From Janthinobacterium rivuli (GTDB taxonomy: Bacteria > Pseudomonadota > Gammaproteobacteria > Burkholderiales > Burkholderiaceae_D): a DNA stretch of 64,000 nucleotides. Shown here in pieces: positions 18,216 through 26,788 of this stretch. Both the position numbers and the translations under genes were made by a program. The stretch is from positions 62,001 to 126,000 of the forward strand of contig NZ_WFLJ01000020.1 in the NCBI RefSeq assembly GCF_009208735.1, given 5' to 3'. The notes under the pieces are model-generated. The model did no database searches. It saw only the letters and a program-made list of their open reading frames with translations, and was not told where the DNA came from. Position 1 is the stretch's first letter. Every line of letters starts with the position of its first letter.

Positions 18216-19280
18216 TCAGGCGATCACATAGCGGTTCTTGCCCTGGCGCTTGGCCAGGTACAGCGCCTCGTCGGCCAGGCGATAGCTGTGCCCCAGTTCC
18301 TTGCTACGGTCCAGCTCGGCCACGCCCACGCTGATCGACACGAACTGCGCGGCCAGGAAAGCCTGGCTGACGGCGTCGACCAGGGCGCCGGCAAAGGCAC
18401 TGGCCTCGTCGCGGTTGCCCGCATAGACGATGGCGAATTCCTCGCCGCCCAGGCGCCCGCACAGATGACCATGCGCCTTGTCGGCGATGATGGCGGCCGT
18501 GCGCATGAGCACCGCGTCGCCCGCGTCATGACCCTGCTGGTCGTTGATGAGCTTGAAATCGTCGATATCGATCATCAGGAAATGCAGCATGCCGCCGTGC
18601 AGTGCGCCATGCATCTGCTGGGCGCGCTGCGTGAACATGCGGCGGTTGTTCAAGCCCGTCAGGCCGTCCTGGAAGGCCAGCCGCGTCAATTCCACCTTGG
18701 CGTGATAGTTGCGCAAACGCAATAAACTGAAGCTGACATTCAACGCCAGCCCGAACAGCACGCTGACGGCGATCATCAGCGGCGCCCAGGATTGGTCGGG
18801 CAAGCCCGCGTTGACCGGATACAGGCCATGGCCCACGTTCCACCACACGCCCGCCACCACGGCGAGGTAGCTGAGGCCGCCATTGAAGATGGAGGCGATG
18901 GCCAGGGTCATGAAGACGCCCACGGGCAAGACCCAGAAGCTGGCGTGCTGGACGGCGTCGGCCATGGTGCGCAAACCGAAGGTCAGGGCCAGCACGGCGC
19001 AGGCGCCGGTAATCGTCAGCACGGGCAAGGTGGTGCAGCGGTAGCGCACGATCAGGCTCGTCAACATGCCCAGCAACGCCAGCACGGCATGCGTCAAATT
19101 TGGATGGTAGGCAGGCGGCATCAACAGCCAGGTCAGGCTGTAGGCGATGATGCCCAGCACTTGCGTGACCAGGCCGACCCGATGCAGCTCGGCGAAATAC
19201 GTATGCTGCTGTTCGCTGTTGCCGCCAAAAGCGAGGGGGACGGCGATGCGCCGCAGCGAGGAAAGGTCAGGAACGCGCAT
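18216..19280 (-). CDS. Membrane diguanylate cyclase (GGDEF)
   Basis: This 354-residue protein has several TM helices between about residues 40 and 195 (VTQVLGIIAYSLTWLLM through APLMIAVSVLFGLALN), followed by a GGDEF domain. The substrate-binding motif LTGLNNRRMF, the metal-binding MIDIDDFKLIND and the signature GRLGGEEFAIVY are all present, so it should make cyclic di-GMP. The upstream RxxD inhibitory site is absent: KAHG lies where it would be, so product inhibition is not expected. The N-terminus looks like an integral membrane sensor without a named domain. It is divergent from the response-regulator gene at 19605, which may share its regulatory region. Confidence 0.92.
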   Translation of the reverse strand: MRVPDLSSLRRIAVPLAFGGNSEQQHTYFAELHRVGLVTQVLGIIAYSLTWLLMPPAYHPNLTHAVLALLGMLTSLIVRYRCTTLPVLTITGACAVLALTFGLRTMADAVQHASFWVLPVGVFMTLAIASIFNGGLSYLAVVAGVWWNVGHGLYPVNAGLPDQSWAPLMIAVSVLFGLALNVSFSLLRLRNYHAKVELTRLAFQDGLTGLNNRRMFTQRAQQMHGALHGGMLHFLMIDIDDFKLINDQQGHDAGDAVLMRTAAIIADKAHGHLCGRLGGEEFAIVYAGNRDEASAFAGALVDAVSQAFLAAQFVSISVGVAELDRSKELGHSYRLADEALYLAKRQGKNRYVIA

Positions 19281-19604
19281 ACGGGTATCGACACCAGAAA
19301 GAGATCAGCGCCCGGTACAGCCTTGCGCAAGCCTGGCCGCAATCTGGTGCGGCGTTCAACGTTAGTTGCAATTAGGATACTATCACGCTGATGAACTATC
19401 TGTAGCGCAATGCTGGTGCGGCGCATGAATACGGGGCCTCGCCGTCACGAAATACAACGCCGCCCTGCCCCGTGCCCGATTGCATGCATTTTGCTGGCAG
19501 TGTCGGGCGCCTTTGCAGTATGCTGATAAAAAACAATACTGCCAGGCAGAGACATATAAGAAGAGTTCCCGCAAATGACCGAACAGATGAACGAGAGCTG
19601 AACA
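19281..19604. other. Divergent intergenic region between GGDEF and response regulator genes
   Basis: This 324-base region separates two divergent signalling genes and must hold both promoters. An AT-rich stretch near 19518-19562 precedes the response-regulator gene. No RNA gene, repeat or convincing operator was seen. Confidence 0.4.
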
Positions 19605-21230
19605 ATGCCAGAAACTAGCGACTTATCTGTCCTGATCGTCGACCCGAACCCCAGCATGCGGGGCAATCTGCACAATATGCTGAACCAGGCCGCCATCACC
19701 AAGGTGGAATATGCCGTCAATTCCGGCACGGCCATCCGCCTGTTGACGAAGAAACCGTTCGACATCATCCTGTGCGAATACGATCTTGGTAGCGGCACGG
19801 ACGGCCAGGATGGCCAGCAATTGCTGGAAGACTTGCGCCATCACAAGCTGATCGGCCTGTGGACGATCTTCATCATGCTGACCTCGGAGGCCATCCACAG
19901 CAAGGTGATCAGCGCGGCAGAGCTGACCCCGTCCGACTACATATTAAAACCGTTCACCGTCGACGTGCTGAGCGGACGCATCGCGCGCGCCATCGAGCGG
20001 CGCGCCATGTTCCTGCCCACGTATCAGCTGATCGACAAGGGCGACTTGCGCGAAGCCGTGAAAAGCTGCCGCGCGGCCGAACTGCAGTACCCGCGCCTGG
20101 CGGCCGATTTCACCCGCCTGCGCGCCGAGCTGCACCTCACCCTGGGCGAATGGAAGGAAGCGGAACAGCTGTACGCCGACATGCTGGCCACGCGGCCCAT
20201 GGCCTGGGCCCATCTGGGCCTGGCGCGCACCCTGTTCGAACAGCAGCGCCACGAAGAGGCGCAGGATGCGCTGCTGGAACTGGTGGAAACGTATCCCCGC
20301 TTCATGGCCGCCTACGATCTGCTGGCGCAGAACCATGAAGCCATGGGCCAGCAACTGCAGGCGAAGAAAATCCTCGAGGATGCCGTGGCCATCTCGCCGC
20401 ACATGGTGCGCCGCCTGCGCCACCTGGGCGGCATCGCCTATGACACGGGCGACATCGGCGCGGCCGAACGGGCCTACAAGCAGGTGGTGACGAAAGCGAA
20501 GTACTCGGAATTCCGTGACCCGGAAGACCACGTCAACCTGGTGAGAACGCTGGTCAAGAAAGGCGACGCGCCGCAGGCGAGCGGCGTGCTGCGCGACATG
20601 GAACGCTCGCTGCGGGGCGGCGCCAATGTGGAAGCGTGTCGCGCCATCTCGGCCGCCATGCTGCATGAATTGTCGGGCAACGACATCGCCGCCGCCAACG
20701 AGCTGCAACTGGCCGCCGCCGCTCTGGACACGGCGCGGGGCCTGTCGACGCAGCTGAAGGTGGGCCTCGTGCAAAGCTGCCTGAAGAACAACCTGGAGCA
20801 GGCCGCCTCGGACGTCATGATGAAGCTCGTCAACGAAGCGGACAGCGAAGTGACGATGGAAGCGGCCGTCGACGTGTTTGAAAAGGCCGGCCGCCACGAC
20901 CTGGCGCAAGGCATGGGCCAGCAGATCAGCAACCAGGTGCAGGAACTGATGCAGGATGCGGCCAGCAAGTCGGAAAGCGGCGAGCTCAAGGGAGCCGTCT
21001 TCGTGCTGCGCCAGGCCCTGCGCAAGACGCCGGGCAACCTGCCCGTGCTGTTCGCCTCCGTCGACGCCATCCTGCGCCAGCTCAACATGCTGGGCTGGGA
21101 AGCCCCGCTGGCTGAGCAGGCCCAGCACCAGATGCAGATGATCCGCAAGATCGACCCCAAGCATCCGCAGCTGGAGTCGCTCAGGCAGCAGTATGCGGCC
21201 ACGCAGCACAAATACGGTATTGCCACCTGA
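19605..21230 (+). CDS. Response regulator receiver domain fused to TPR repeats, atypical receiver
   Basis: This 541-residue protein starts with a CheY-like receiver (SVLIVDPNPSMRGNL). The usual acidic pair is reduced to Asp13 followed by Pro. The position of the phosphoacceptor Asp is Glu58 (FDIILCEYDLGSG). Thr/Ser and Lys of the switch are kept (MLTSEA, YILKPF). Residues from about 140 onward form TPR-type helical repeats (AWAHLGLARTLFEQQ and following). The architecture is that of single-protein CheY-TPR regulators that bind partners rather than DNA. The Glu may mimic phosphorylation, so the protein may be constitutively active. That is inference; the substitution itself is plain in the codon GAA. 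Confidence 0.88.
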   Translation: MPETSDLSVLIVDPNPSMRGNLHNMLNQAAITKVEYAVNSGTAIRLLTKKPFDIILCEYDLGSGTDGQDGQQLLEDLRHHKLIGLWTIFIMLTSEAIHSKVISAAELTPSDYILKPFTVDVLSGRIARAIERRAMFLPTYQLIDKGDLREAVKSCRAAELQYPRLAADFTRLRAELHLTLGEWKEAEQLYADMLATRPMAWAHLGLARTLFEQQRHEEAQDALLELVETYPRFMAAYDLLAQNHEAMGQQLQAKKILEDAVAISPHMVRRLRHLGGIAYDTGDIGAAERAYKQVVTKAKYSEFRDPEDHVNLVRTLVKKGDAPQASGVLRDMERSLRGGANVEACRAISAAMLHELSGNDIAAANELQLAAAALDTARGLSTQLKVGLVQSCLKNNLEQAASDVMMKLVNEADSEVTMEAAVDVFEKAGRHDLAQGMGQQISNQVQELMQDAASKSESGELKGAVFVLRQALRKTPGNLPVLFASVDAILRQLNMLGWEAPLAEQAQHQMQMIRKIDPKHPQLESLRQQYAATQHKYGIAT

Positions 21231-21313
21231 AACTGCCGTAACCCCGTCACTGCCACGGAGATTGGACGGAAGCGGCAGTGTTTGCTCCCAACATCGACGC
21301 CGGAGAATTTTTC

Positions 21314-21338
21314 TGCAATATATTGCACAATATATTGT
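21314..21338. promoter_or_regulatory. Double palindromic operator, probable MarR site
   Basis: Two perfect palindromes abut: TGCAATATATTGCA (21314-21327) and ACAATATATTGT (21327-21338). The shared core AATATATTG recurs with a 12-base period. It sits 35-59 bases before the S41 peptidase start. The second gene of that unit encodes a MarR-family protein, so this is most simply its autoregulatory operator. Confidence 0.75.
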
Positions 21339-21372
21339 ACTATCGGGTTTCACCGAGGGAGGTAACATCAGC

Positions 21373-22704
21373 ATGCGCCATCACCTGTTTCTGCTTCAAA
21401 CGCTGTCGGCACTGTCCATCCTGTGCGCATCGAGCGCTTTTGCCGAGGCGCCGGGCTTCTCACGAGACGAAAAAGGCGCGATCATCGCCTCCCTCGACAC
21501 CACCCTGAATGCAAACTACGCATTCCCGGACATCGCGCGAAAAATCAGGCCTGTGCTTCAGGAACATCTGAAAAAGGGAGCGTATGACTCGGCGACCACG
21601 AAAGCAGCGTTTGCGAGCAAGCTGACCGACGATCTCATCAAAGTCAGCGGCGACCTGCATTTCCTGGTGGCGACGGACCCGGAATGGATCGCGGAATTCA
21701 AGGCGAAGGCCAAGCCGGCGCTCAAGGCCAAGATACGACAAGAAGAAGCGAGCCGGCTGGAGGAAACCAATTTCGGTTTCGATGAAGTCGCTCGCCTGGC
21801 GGGAAACATCGGTTATATCCGCTTCAGCTATTTTGCCGATCCGGAATTTGCCTATGATACGGCGGCCTCCGTCATGCGCTTCGTGGGCAATACGGATGCC
21901 CTTATCATCGATTTGCGCTATAACAATGGCGGACATCTGGAAATGGCGCAATTTATAGCGAGCTATTTCTTCTCCAGCGAGAAAGACCAGCTGCTCTTCG
22001 ACTACTATTACAACGAGGATGGCAAGCGTATCCAGCGCGGGCAATGGGTGCTGCCGGGCTTGCCCGGCAAGCGCATGGTGGACAAGCCCGTTTATATCCT
22101 TACCGGCTCCACGTCGTTTTCCTCCGCGGAGTGGTTTTCCTATGCGATGAAAAAGCTCGGGCGAGCCACCCTGATCGGGGAGCGGACCGCTGGTGGCGCG
22201 CATCCGGTGGCACGCAAGCCGCTCAATGATGATTTTTTCGTGCAAGTGCCGATCGGCCAGATCCAGGATCCCGTTGACCATGGAGACTTCGAAGGCGTCG
22301 GCGTGCAACCCGATATCGCAAGCCCCTCCATTCGCGCGCTGCCAGTGGCGCACAAGCTGGCGCTGGAACATCTGGCGAAGACCGATGACGCCAGGCGAAC
22401 GGAGTTTGCCTGGCTGCTCCCCGGCTTGACGGCGGCGATCGAGCGCCCCCACATCGATGCCGCGACGTTGACGAAAGCCGTCGGAAAATATGAAGGACGC
22501 CAGATCATTCTGGACAATGGCACTCTTTACTATATCTGGCGCGATCGGTTCCGCGTCGCGCTTGAGCCGATAGGCCCCGACCTGTTCGCGGTGGAAGGCG
22601 TATCGGATTTTCGATACCGCTTGCATACTTTGAACGGGAAAGTGACGGCGCTGGAACGCGTGAACAAGGATGGCAGCATCCAGAGGTACCCGCGCCTTGA
22701 CTAA
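21373..22704 (+). CDS. S41-family (C-terminal-processing-like) peptidase, exported
   Basis: The start at 21373 is set by GGGAGGT 9 bases upstream and by the signal peptide (MRHHLFLLQTLSALSILCASSAFAE). The protein is 443 residues. The catalytic region has DLRYNNGG and TGSTSFSSAEWF, where the Ser after SF is the expected nucleophile of S41 peptidases, then GERTAGGAHPV. No PDZ domain is evident between the N-terminal helical part and the protease core. This resembles the short S41 peptidases related to tricorn/IRBP. It is exported and probably acts in the periplasm or outside. The MarR gene overlaps its stop codon, so both are under the palindromic operator. Confidence 0.88.
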   Translation: MRHHLFLLQTLSALSILCASSAFAEAPGFSRDEKGAIIASLDTTLNANYAFPDIARKIRPVLQEHLKKGAYDSATTKAAFASKLTDDLIKVSGDLHFLVATDPEWIAEFKAKAKPALKAKIRQEEASRLEETNFGFDEVARLAGNIGYIRFSYFADPEFAYDTAASVMRFVGNTDALIIDLRYNNGGHLEMAQFIASYFFSSEKDQLLFDYYYNEDGKRIQRGQWVLPGLPGKRMVDKPVYILTGSTSFSSAEWFSYAMKKLGRATLIGERTAGGAHPVARKPLNDDFFVQVPIGQIQDPVDHGDFEGVGVQPDIASPSIRALPVAHKLALEHLAKTDDARRTEFAWLLPGLTAAIERPHIDAATLTKAVGKYEGRQIILDNGTLYYIWRDRFRVALEPIGPDLFAVEGVSDFRYRLHTLNGKVTALERVNKDGSIQRYPRLD

Positions 22705-23182
22705 GCAAACGCATTCCCCCACCGAGATCGATGACGCCGTGTTTCTCGGCCGCGCTGTCGAACGGCTGAGCGTCCTGATCGCCGAGCAATCCAAAACCGT
22801 CTTCGATACGATGGGGATCGTCATCCCCGTTCGTTCGTGTTCGCTGATGACGGTTCTTGCAACGCTGGGCGAGGCCTCGGCGTCGGATCTGGCGCGCGAA
22901 CTCGGACATTCGCACCAGTTGGTCATGCAAAAGATACCCAAGCTGCTCCGTCTGGGCCTCATACAGTATCGGAACGATGACAATGATGCGCGGCGCCGGA
23001 TATTGATGCCCACGGAGGAAGGCTTGTCGCAGCTTGCGAAATTCGAGCAGTGCACGCTGCTGATTCGGGAAGCCTATGCCGGCTTGTTTGCCGAGGTGGG
23101 GAACGTCAGGCAATTCGTGGACCGGGCCACCGATGCGCTCAACGAAAAGCCGCTGGACAAGCGCATAACGCCCCAGGCTTGA
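22697..23182 (+). CDS. MarR-family winged-helix regulator
   Basis: The start is uncertain. A TTG at 22697 with AGAGGT upstream overlaps the peptidase stop by 8 bases; an in-frame ATG at 22670 has a ribosome binding site with no spacing. The 161-residue form has a winged-helix core: LMTVLATLGEASASDLARELGHSHQLVMQKIPKLLRLGLIQY, then the wing NDDNDARRRILMPTEEG. This is the usual MarR layout. It probably represses its own operon through the palindromes at 21314-21338. The ligand is unknown. Confidence 0.82.
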   Translation: MTKQTHSPTEIDDAVFLGRAVERLSVLIAEQSKTVFDTMGIVIPVRSCSLMTVLATLGEASASDLARELGHSHQLVMQKIPKLLRLGLIQYRNDDNDARRRILMPTEEGLSQLAKFEQCTLLIREAYAGLFAEVGNVRQFVDRATDALNEKPLDKRITPQA

Positions 23183-23397
23183 CGGCGGCGCTGGCAGGTC
23201 GATGATGAAACCGGCGCACAGGTCGGCCACGAAGGCACCATGCTCCCTTGGCGTCAAGCTGGAACTCCCCTTGCGTGTAGCTTTTCCAAAGGTTGTTAAT
23301 AAATTCAACATCCAGCTTGTTCTTGCATGCCGGCGCGATCAGGCCCATATCGTCCGATCGCCTGGTCACGTAGCCCGGATTGCGCGGCGTGCCGACC
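23183..23397. other. Intergenic region with a possible decayed minus-strand reading frame
   Basis: A minus-strand frame open across about 23184-23369 encodes an unrecognised stretch (CKNKLDVEFINNLWKSY and onward) whose base composition is lower in GC than the flanking genes. It has no good start. I could not assign it and consider it either non-coding or a gene remnant. No promoter or terminator was resolved. Confidence 0.3.
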
Positions 23398-24039
23398 TTA
23401 TTCCGGCCGACGCGCCACCCGCGCCACCACCAGCTCGATCAGCTCCGCGATCAAGGGCCGAAACGTGGCCGCATTGCCGCCCTGCCCCAGCATCACGGTG
23501 CGCGTGGTCAGGTGCGAGAAGACGGCGTCAAACAAAATTTGCGGCAGGTTGGACAGCGAGGTGTCGGGCGCGATGCGGCCCTGGGCGCGCTGCTGTTCCA
23601 GCAGGCGCAAGATCAATGCGTGCCACACTTGCGGACCGTGCTCGTACCAGGTCAGACCCACGGCCGGCACGGCGGCCGCGCCCGTGACGACGAGGCGGTA
23701 GAAATCCACGTGGCGGGGGCTGGTGACGACGGCCACCAGTTCATCGAGGATCAGCTGCAAGCCCTGCTCCAGGCCGACTTGCGAGGTGTCGAGCCGGCGC
23801 AGCGCGATGATGAAGTCGGCACACAGGTATTCGACCACCGCCACCAGCAATTCCTGCTTGCTGCCGAAGTAGCGGTAGGCCGTGGCTTTCGAGCCGCCGG
23901 CCGCGGCCACGATGGCGTCCATGCTGACGCCGTCGTAGCCGGCGGCGAGGAACAGGTCCGCCGCCGCCACCAGCAGCTTGCGCCGCCGCTCCTCGCTTCG
24001 GGTAGTCGGGGAAGCTGGAACGGTGCGCAACTGGGGCAT
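23398..24039 (-). CDS. TetR-family repressor linked to glucose dehydrogenase
   Basis: The 213-residue protein starts at the ATG at 24039. Its N-terminal DNA-binding domain is typical TetR: KLLVAAADLFLAAGYDGVSMDAIVAAAGGSKATAYRYFGSKQELL (residues about 21-65). The C-terminal ligand domain resembles the AefR/TetR_C type (FDAVFSHLTTRTVML). It lies 11 bases downstream of the gcd stop and is thus co-transcribed with gcd. A 23-base near-perfect palindrome upstream of gcd is of the kind such proteins bind, which indicates autoregulation. The inducer is unknown. Confidence 0.9.
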   Translation of the reverse strand: MPQLRTVPASPTTRSEERRRKLLVAAADLFLAAGYDGVSMDAIVAAAGGSKATAYRYFGSKQELLVAVVEYLCADFIIALRRLDTSQVGLEQGLQLILDELVAVVTSPRHVDFYRLVVTGAAAVPAVGLTWYEHGPQVWHALILRLLEQQRAQGRIAPDTSLSNLPQILFDAVFSHLTTRTVMLGQGGNAATFRPLIAELIELVVARVARRPE

Positions 24040-24050
24040 GAAGCAAACTC

Positions 24051-26477
24051 TTACTGTGTCTTGGGAAGCGCGTATGCTATCACGTAATCTCCCCGGTCCG
24101 GGCTCTGGCGGGCGCCGCCCGCCACCACCACGACGTACTGGCGCCCCGACCTGGGCGACACATACGTCATCGGCGTGCCTTGCGAACCGACGGGCATGCG
24201 CGCCTTCCACACTTCGCGGCCCGTGGCGATATCCATGGCGCGCAAATAATAATCCTGCGTGCCCGCATAAAACACCAGGCCCGACGCCGTGCTCACGCCG
24301 CCGCCCAGGGTCGGCATGCCCAGCGGAATGGGCAGCCGCGCGCGCACGCCATTGATGACGGCATCCTGCACCGTGCCGGCCGGACGCTCCCATACCTTCG
24401 TGCGGGTCTTCAAATCGATGGCGGCGAACACGCCCCACGGCGGGCTTTGGCAAGGAATGCCCAGCGGCGAATTGAAGGCCTTGTGGTCGATGACGAACGG
24501 CGTGCCATCCATCGGATAGGTGCTGCCCACGCCGTGGCCCGACGTCAGCTTGGCCACGTCCACCGTCTCGCGCGGCACCAGCTTGACCACTTGCGGCATG
24601 CGGATATCGTTGACGAACATATAGCCATTGCTTTCATCGACGGCCGCGCCGCCCCAGTTGAAGCCGCCGTAGTAGCCCGGGTAGATCAGCGTCTCTTTCG
24701 TACTCGGCGCCGTGAACTCGCCCTGGTAATTGAGCTTGCGGAAGCTGATGCGACAGGCCAGCTGGTCGAAGAAGGTGGCGCCCCACATGTCGCGCTCCGT
24801 CAGCGTTTGCGCGCCGAGGGCCGGCATGCCGGTGGAATATGGCTGCGTTTTTGACACCCAGTCGCCGGCCGCGTGCTCCTGCGGCACGGGCTTTTCCACC
24901 ACGTCCGCTATCGGTTTGCCCGTGCGGCGGTCCAGCATGAAGATCTGTCCACGCTTGGTCAGCTGCACCAGCGCTGGCGTCTTGCCACCCTTGCCGTCCG
25001 GGACGTCGTACAGGGCCGGCTGCGCGGCCACGTCGTAATCCCAGATATCGTGGTGGACGGTTTGATACGTCCAGCGCTCGCGGCCCGTGGCCATGTCGAG
25101 GGCGACGATGGCCGACGTATATTTTTCCGTCAGCGGCGGACGCTTGCCGCCCCAGAAGTCCGGTTGCTCGTTCCCCGTCGGCAGGTAGACCAGGCCCAGT
25201 TCATCGTCGAACGCGGGCGCCGACCACATGTTCGGCGTGCTGCGCGTGTAGGTCTGCCCTTCCGGCGGCAGCCTGGTGATGGCCGGATTGCCCAGGTCCC
25301 AGGCCCACACCAGTTCACCCGTGTCGGCGCTGTAGGCGCGCACGACGCCCGATGGTTCATCGGTGGAACGGCCGTCGAAGACCCAGCCACCGAGGATAAT
25401 CAGGTTGCGCGCGATGGTCGGCGCCGACGTGTAGGCGTAGTACGGCACGTTCATCTTGACCTTGCCCAGGCCGACGGTGAGGTCGACGGAACCCTTGTCG
25501 CCGAAACCCTCGCACCGCTTGCCCGTCCGCGCATCGATCTCGATCAGGCGCGCATCCATGGTCACTTGCACGATGCGCTTGGCGCAGGCGCCCGCTTGCG
25601 GCGCGCCGGCCGCCTGCATGCCGTCAAAACGGAACGGCTTTGTCACCTTGGCCGGCTCGTAATAGCCGACGCCGCGGCAGCGGTTCCACGTTTTGGTGTT
25701 GGCCGGCTTCGGATCGAAGGTCCAGCGCTCCTTGCCCGTGTCCGCGTCGAGCGCGATGACCTTGCTCGTCGGCGTGCACGTATAGATGGTGTCGCCGATC
25801 TGCAGCGGCGTGTTTTGCGATTCCGACGCGCCCTCGGCCAGCTCGCCCGAGCGGTAAGTCCACGCCACCTGCAGCTGGTCGACGTTGGCCTTGTCGATCT
25901 GCGTGTACGGCGCGAAGCGCGTGCCTTTCGGCCCATTTGCATAGTGCGCCCAGTTGGCGCTGCCGTCGTTGACGGCCGCCACGGCATCCTGCCGCGGCTG
26001 CGACGTGGCCTCCAGCACGCCGTGCGGCTTGAACATGGCAGCGAAACCGGCCACCAGCACGACGGCAAACAAGGCGGCGAAACCGCGCGACTGGCCCGTA
26101 TGCCTGCGCCCCGCCAGCCATGGATGCAGCAAGGCGGCGGCCAGGCCGATGACGAGGAATGGCGCCAAACGCGGCACCATGGGCCAGAAGGCGAAGCCGA
26201 TTTCCCATACGGCCCACAGCAAGGTCGCCAGCACCAGCGCGGCGACGATGCCGCTGGCCAGCGGCTTGCGGCGCCAATACAGCACGCCCGCCAGTATTAA
26301 ACCGAGACCGGCCAGCAGGTAGTACCAGGAACCGCCAAGGGTGATGAGTTCGATGCCGCCCGCCGCCAGGGCCAGGCCGGAAAAGCCGAGAAAAACGCCA
26401 AAAACCGCCAGGGCAAGGCGCTTGCCCCTGGAGACCGCCGGGATCGCCGCCGCTCCATTCTTTGTTGAAGTGTCCAT
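24051..26477 (-). CDS. gcd: Membrane-bound PQQ-dependent glucose/quinate/shikimate dehydrogenase
   Basis: This 808-residue protein has five TM helices in the first 150 residues, then the periplasmic eight-bladed PQQ propeller. Typical family strings are seen: NWAHYANGPKGTRFAPYTQID, YTCTPTSKVIALDADTGKERW, WAWDLGNPAI, and HHDIWDYDVAAQP. The enzyme oxidises aldoses or related polyols in the periplasm and passes electrons to ubiquinone. Its substrate, glucose versus quinate, cannot be settled from the sequence alone. The length matches Gcd-type enzymes. No PQQ synthesis genes are in the window. It forms an operon with the TetR gene under a palindromic operator. Confidence 0.93.
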   Translation of the reverse strand: MDTSTKNGAAAIPAVSRGKRLALAVFGVFLGFSGLALAAGGIELITLGGSWYYLLAGLGLILAGVLYWRRKPLASGIVAALVLATLLWAVWEIGFAFWPMVPRLAPFLVIGLAAALLHPWLAGRRHTGQSRGFAALFAVVLVAGFAAMFKPHGVLEATSQPRQDAVAAVNDGSANWAHYANGPKGTRFAPYTQIDKANVDQLQVAWTYRSGELAEGASESQNTPLQIGDTIYTCTPTSKVIALDADTGKERWTFDPKPANTKTWNRCRGVGYYEPAKVTKPFRFDGMQAAGAPQAGACAKRIVQVTMDARLIEIDARTGKRCEGFGDKGSVDLTVGLGKVKMNVPYYAYTSAPTIARNLIILGGWVFDGRSTDEPSGVVRAYSADTGELVWAWDLGNPAITRLPPEGQTYTRSTPNMWSAPAFDDELGLVYLPTGNEQPDFWGGKRPPLTEKYTSAIVALDMATGRERWTYQTVHHDIWDYDVAAQPALYDVPDGKGGKTPALVQLTKRGQIFMLDRRTGKPIADVVEKPVPQEHAAGDWVSKTQPYSTGMPALGAQTLTERDMWGATFFDQLACRISFRKLNYQGEFTAPSTKETLIYPGYYGGFNWGGAAVDESNGYMFVNDIRMPQVVKLVPRETVDVAKLTSGHGVGSTYPMDGTPFVIDHKAFNSPLGIPCQSPPWGVFAAIDLKTRTKVWERPAGTVQDAVINGVRARLPIPLGMPTLGGGVSTASGLVFYAGTQDYYLRAMDIATGREVWKARMPVGSQGTPMTYVSPRSGRQYVVVVAGGARQSPDRGDYVIAYALPKTQ

Positions 26478-26547
26478 TTTTTATCCATGACGCCTCCCCT
26501 GCCCAGGCAAACACGTCGGGGATGGCTGATTTTTTGAAACCACGTAG

Positions 26548-26570
26548 TGAAACTGTACTGTACGGTTTCA
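26548..26570. promoter_or_regulatory. TetR-type palindromic operator upstream of gcd
   Basis: TGAAACTGTAC and GTACGGTTTCA are arranged around a central T, with ten of eleven positions complementary. This TGAAAC-n-GTAC layout is a common TetR/AcrR operator form. It lies about 70-95 bases upstream of the gcd start, where the promoter should be. Confidence 0.75.
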
Positions 26571-26689
26571 TTTTATGCCGATTTTTAACGCAAGGAAAGA
26601 AAAATTGATGCAGGAGCTTGATCTTTGGCGGGGATGGGGAAAGTCTGGCGAACCGAATCCGCTTCTGGTTTTTCGGGAAGCGTTCATGG

Positions 26690-26788
26690 AACGCTCGAAA
26701 AATGCCCAGGGCTAGGCGCCGCGTCGAAAACAGTACGAATGTACGGCGAGACGCGGCAACAACGCCCTGGGCTTTTTCTCGAGCGTTA
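26690..26788 (-). terminator. Long nested hairpin terminator of the alcohol dehydrogenase gene
   Basis: Three nested stems are visible: AACGCTCG (26690-26697) with CGAGCGTT (26780-26787), GCCCAGGGC (26704) with GCCCTGGGC (26764), and an inner GCCGCGTC/GACGCGGC-type pair. Read in the gene's direction, the middle stem is followed by ATTTTTC, the terminator T-run. The outer stem includes the stop codon of the alcohol dehydrogenase gene. Confidence 0.7.
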
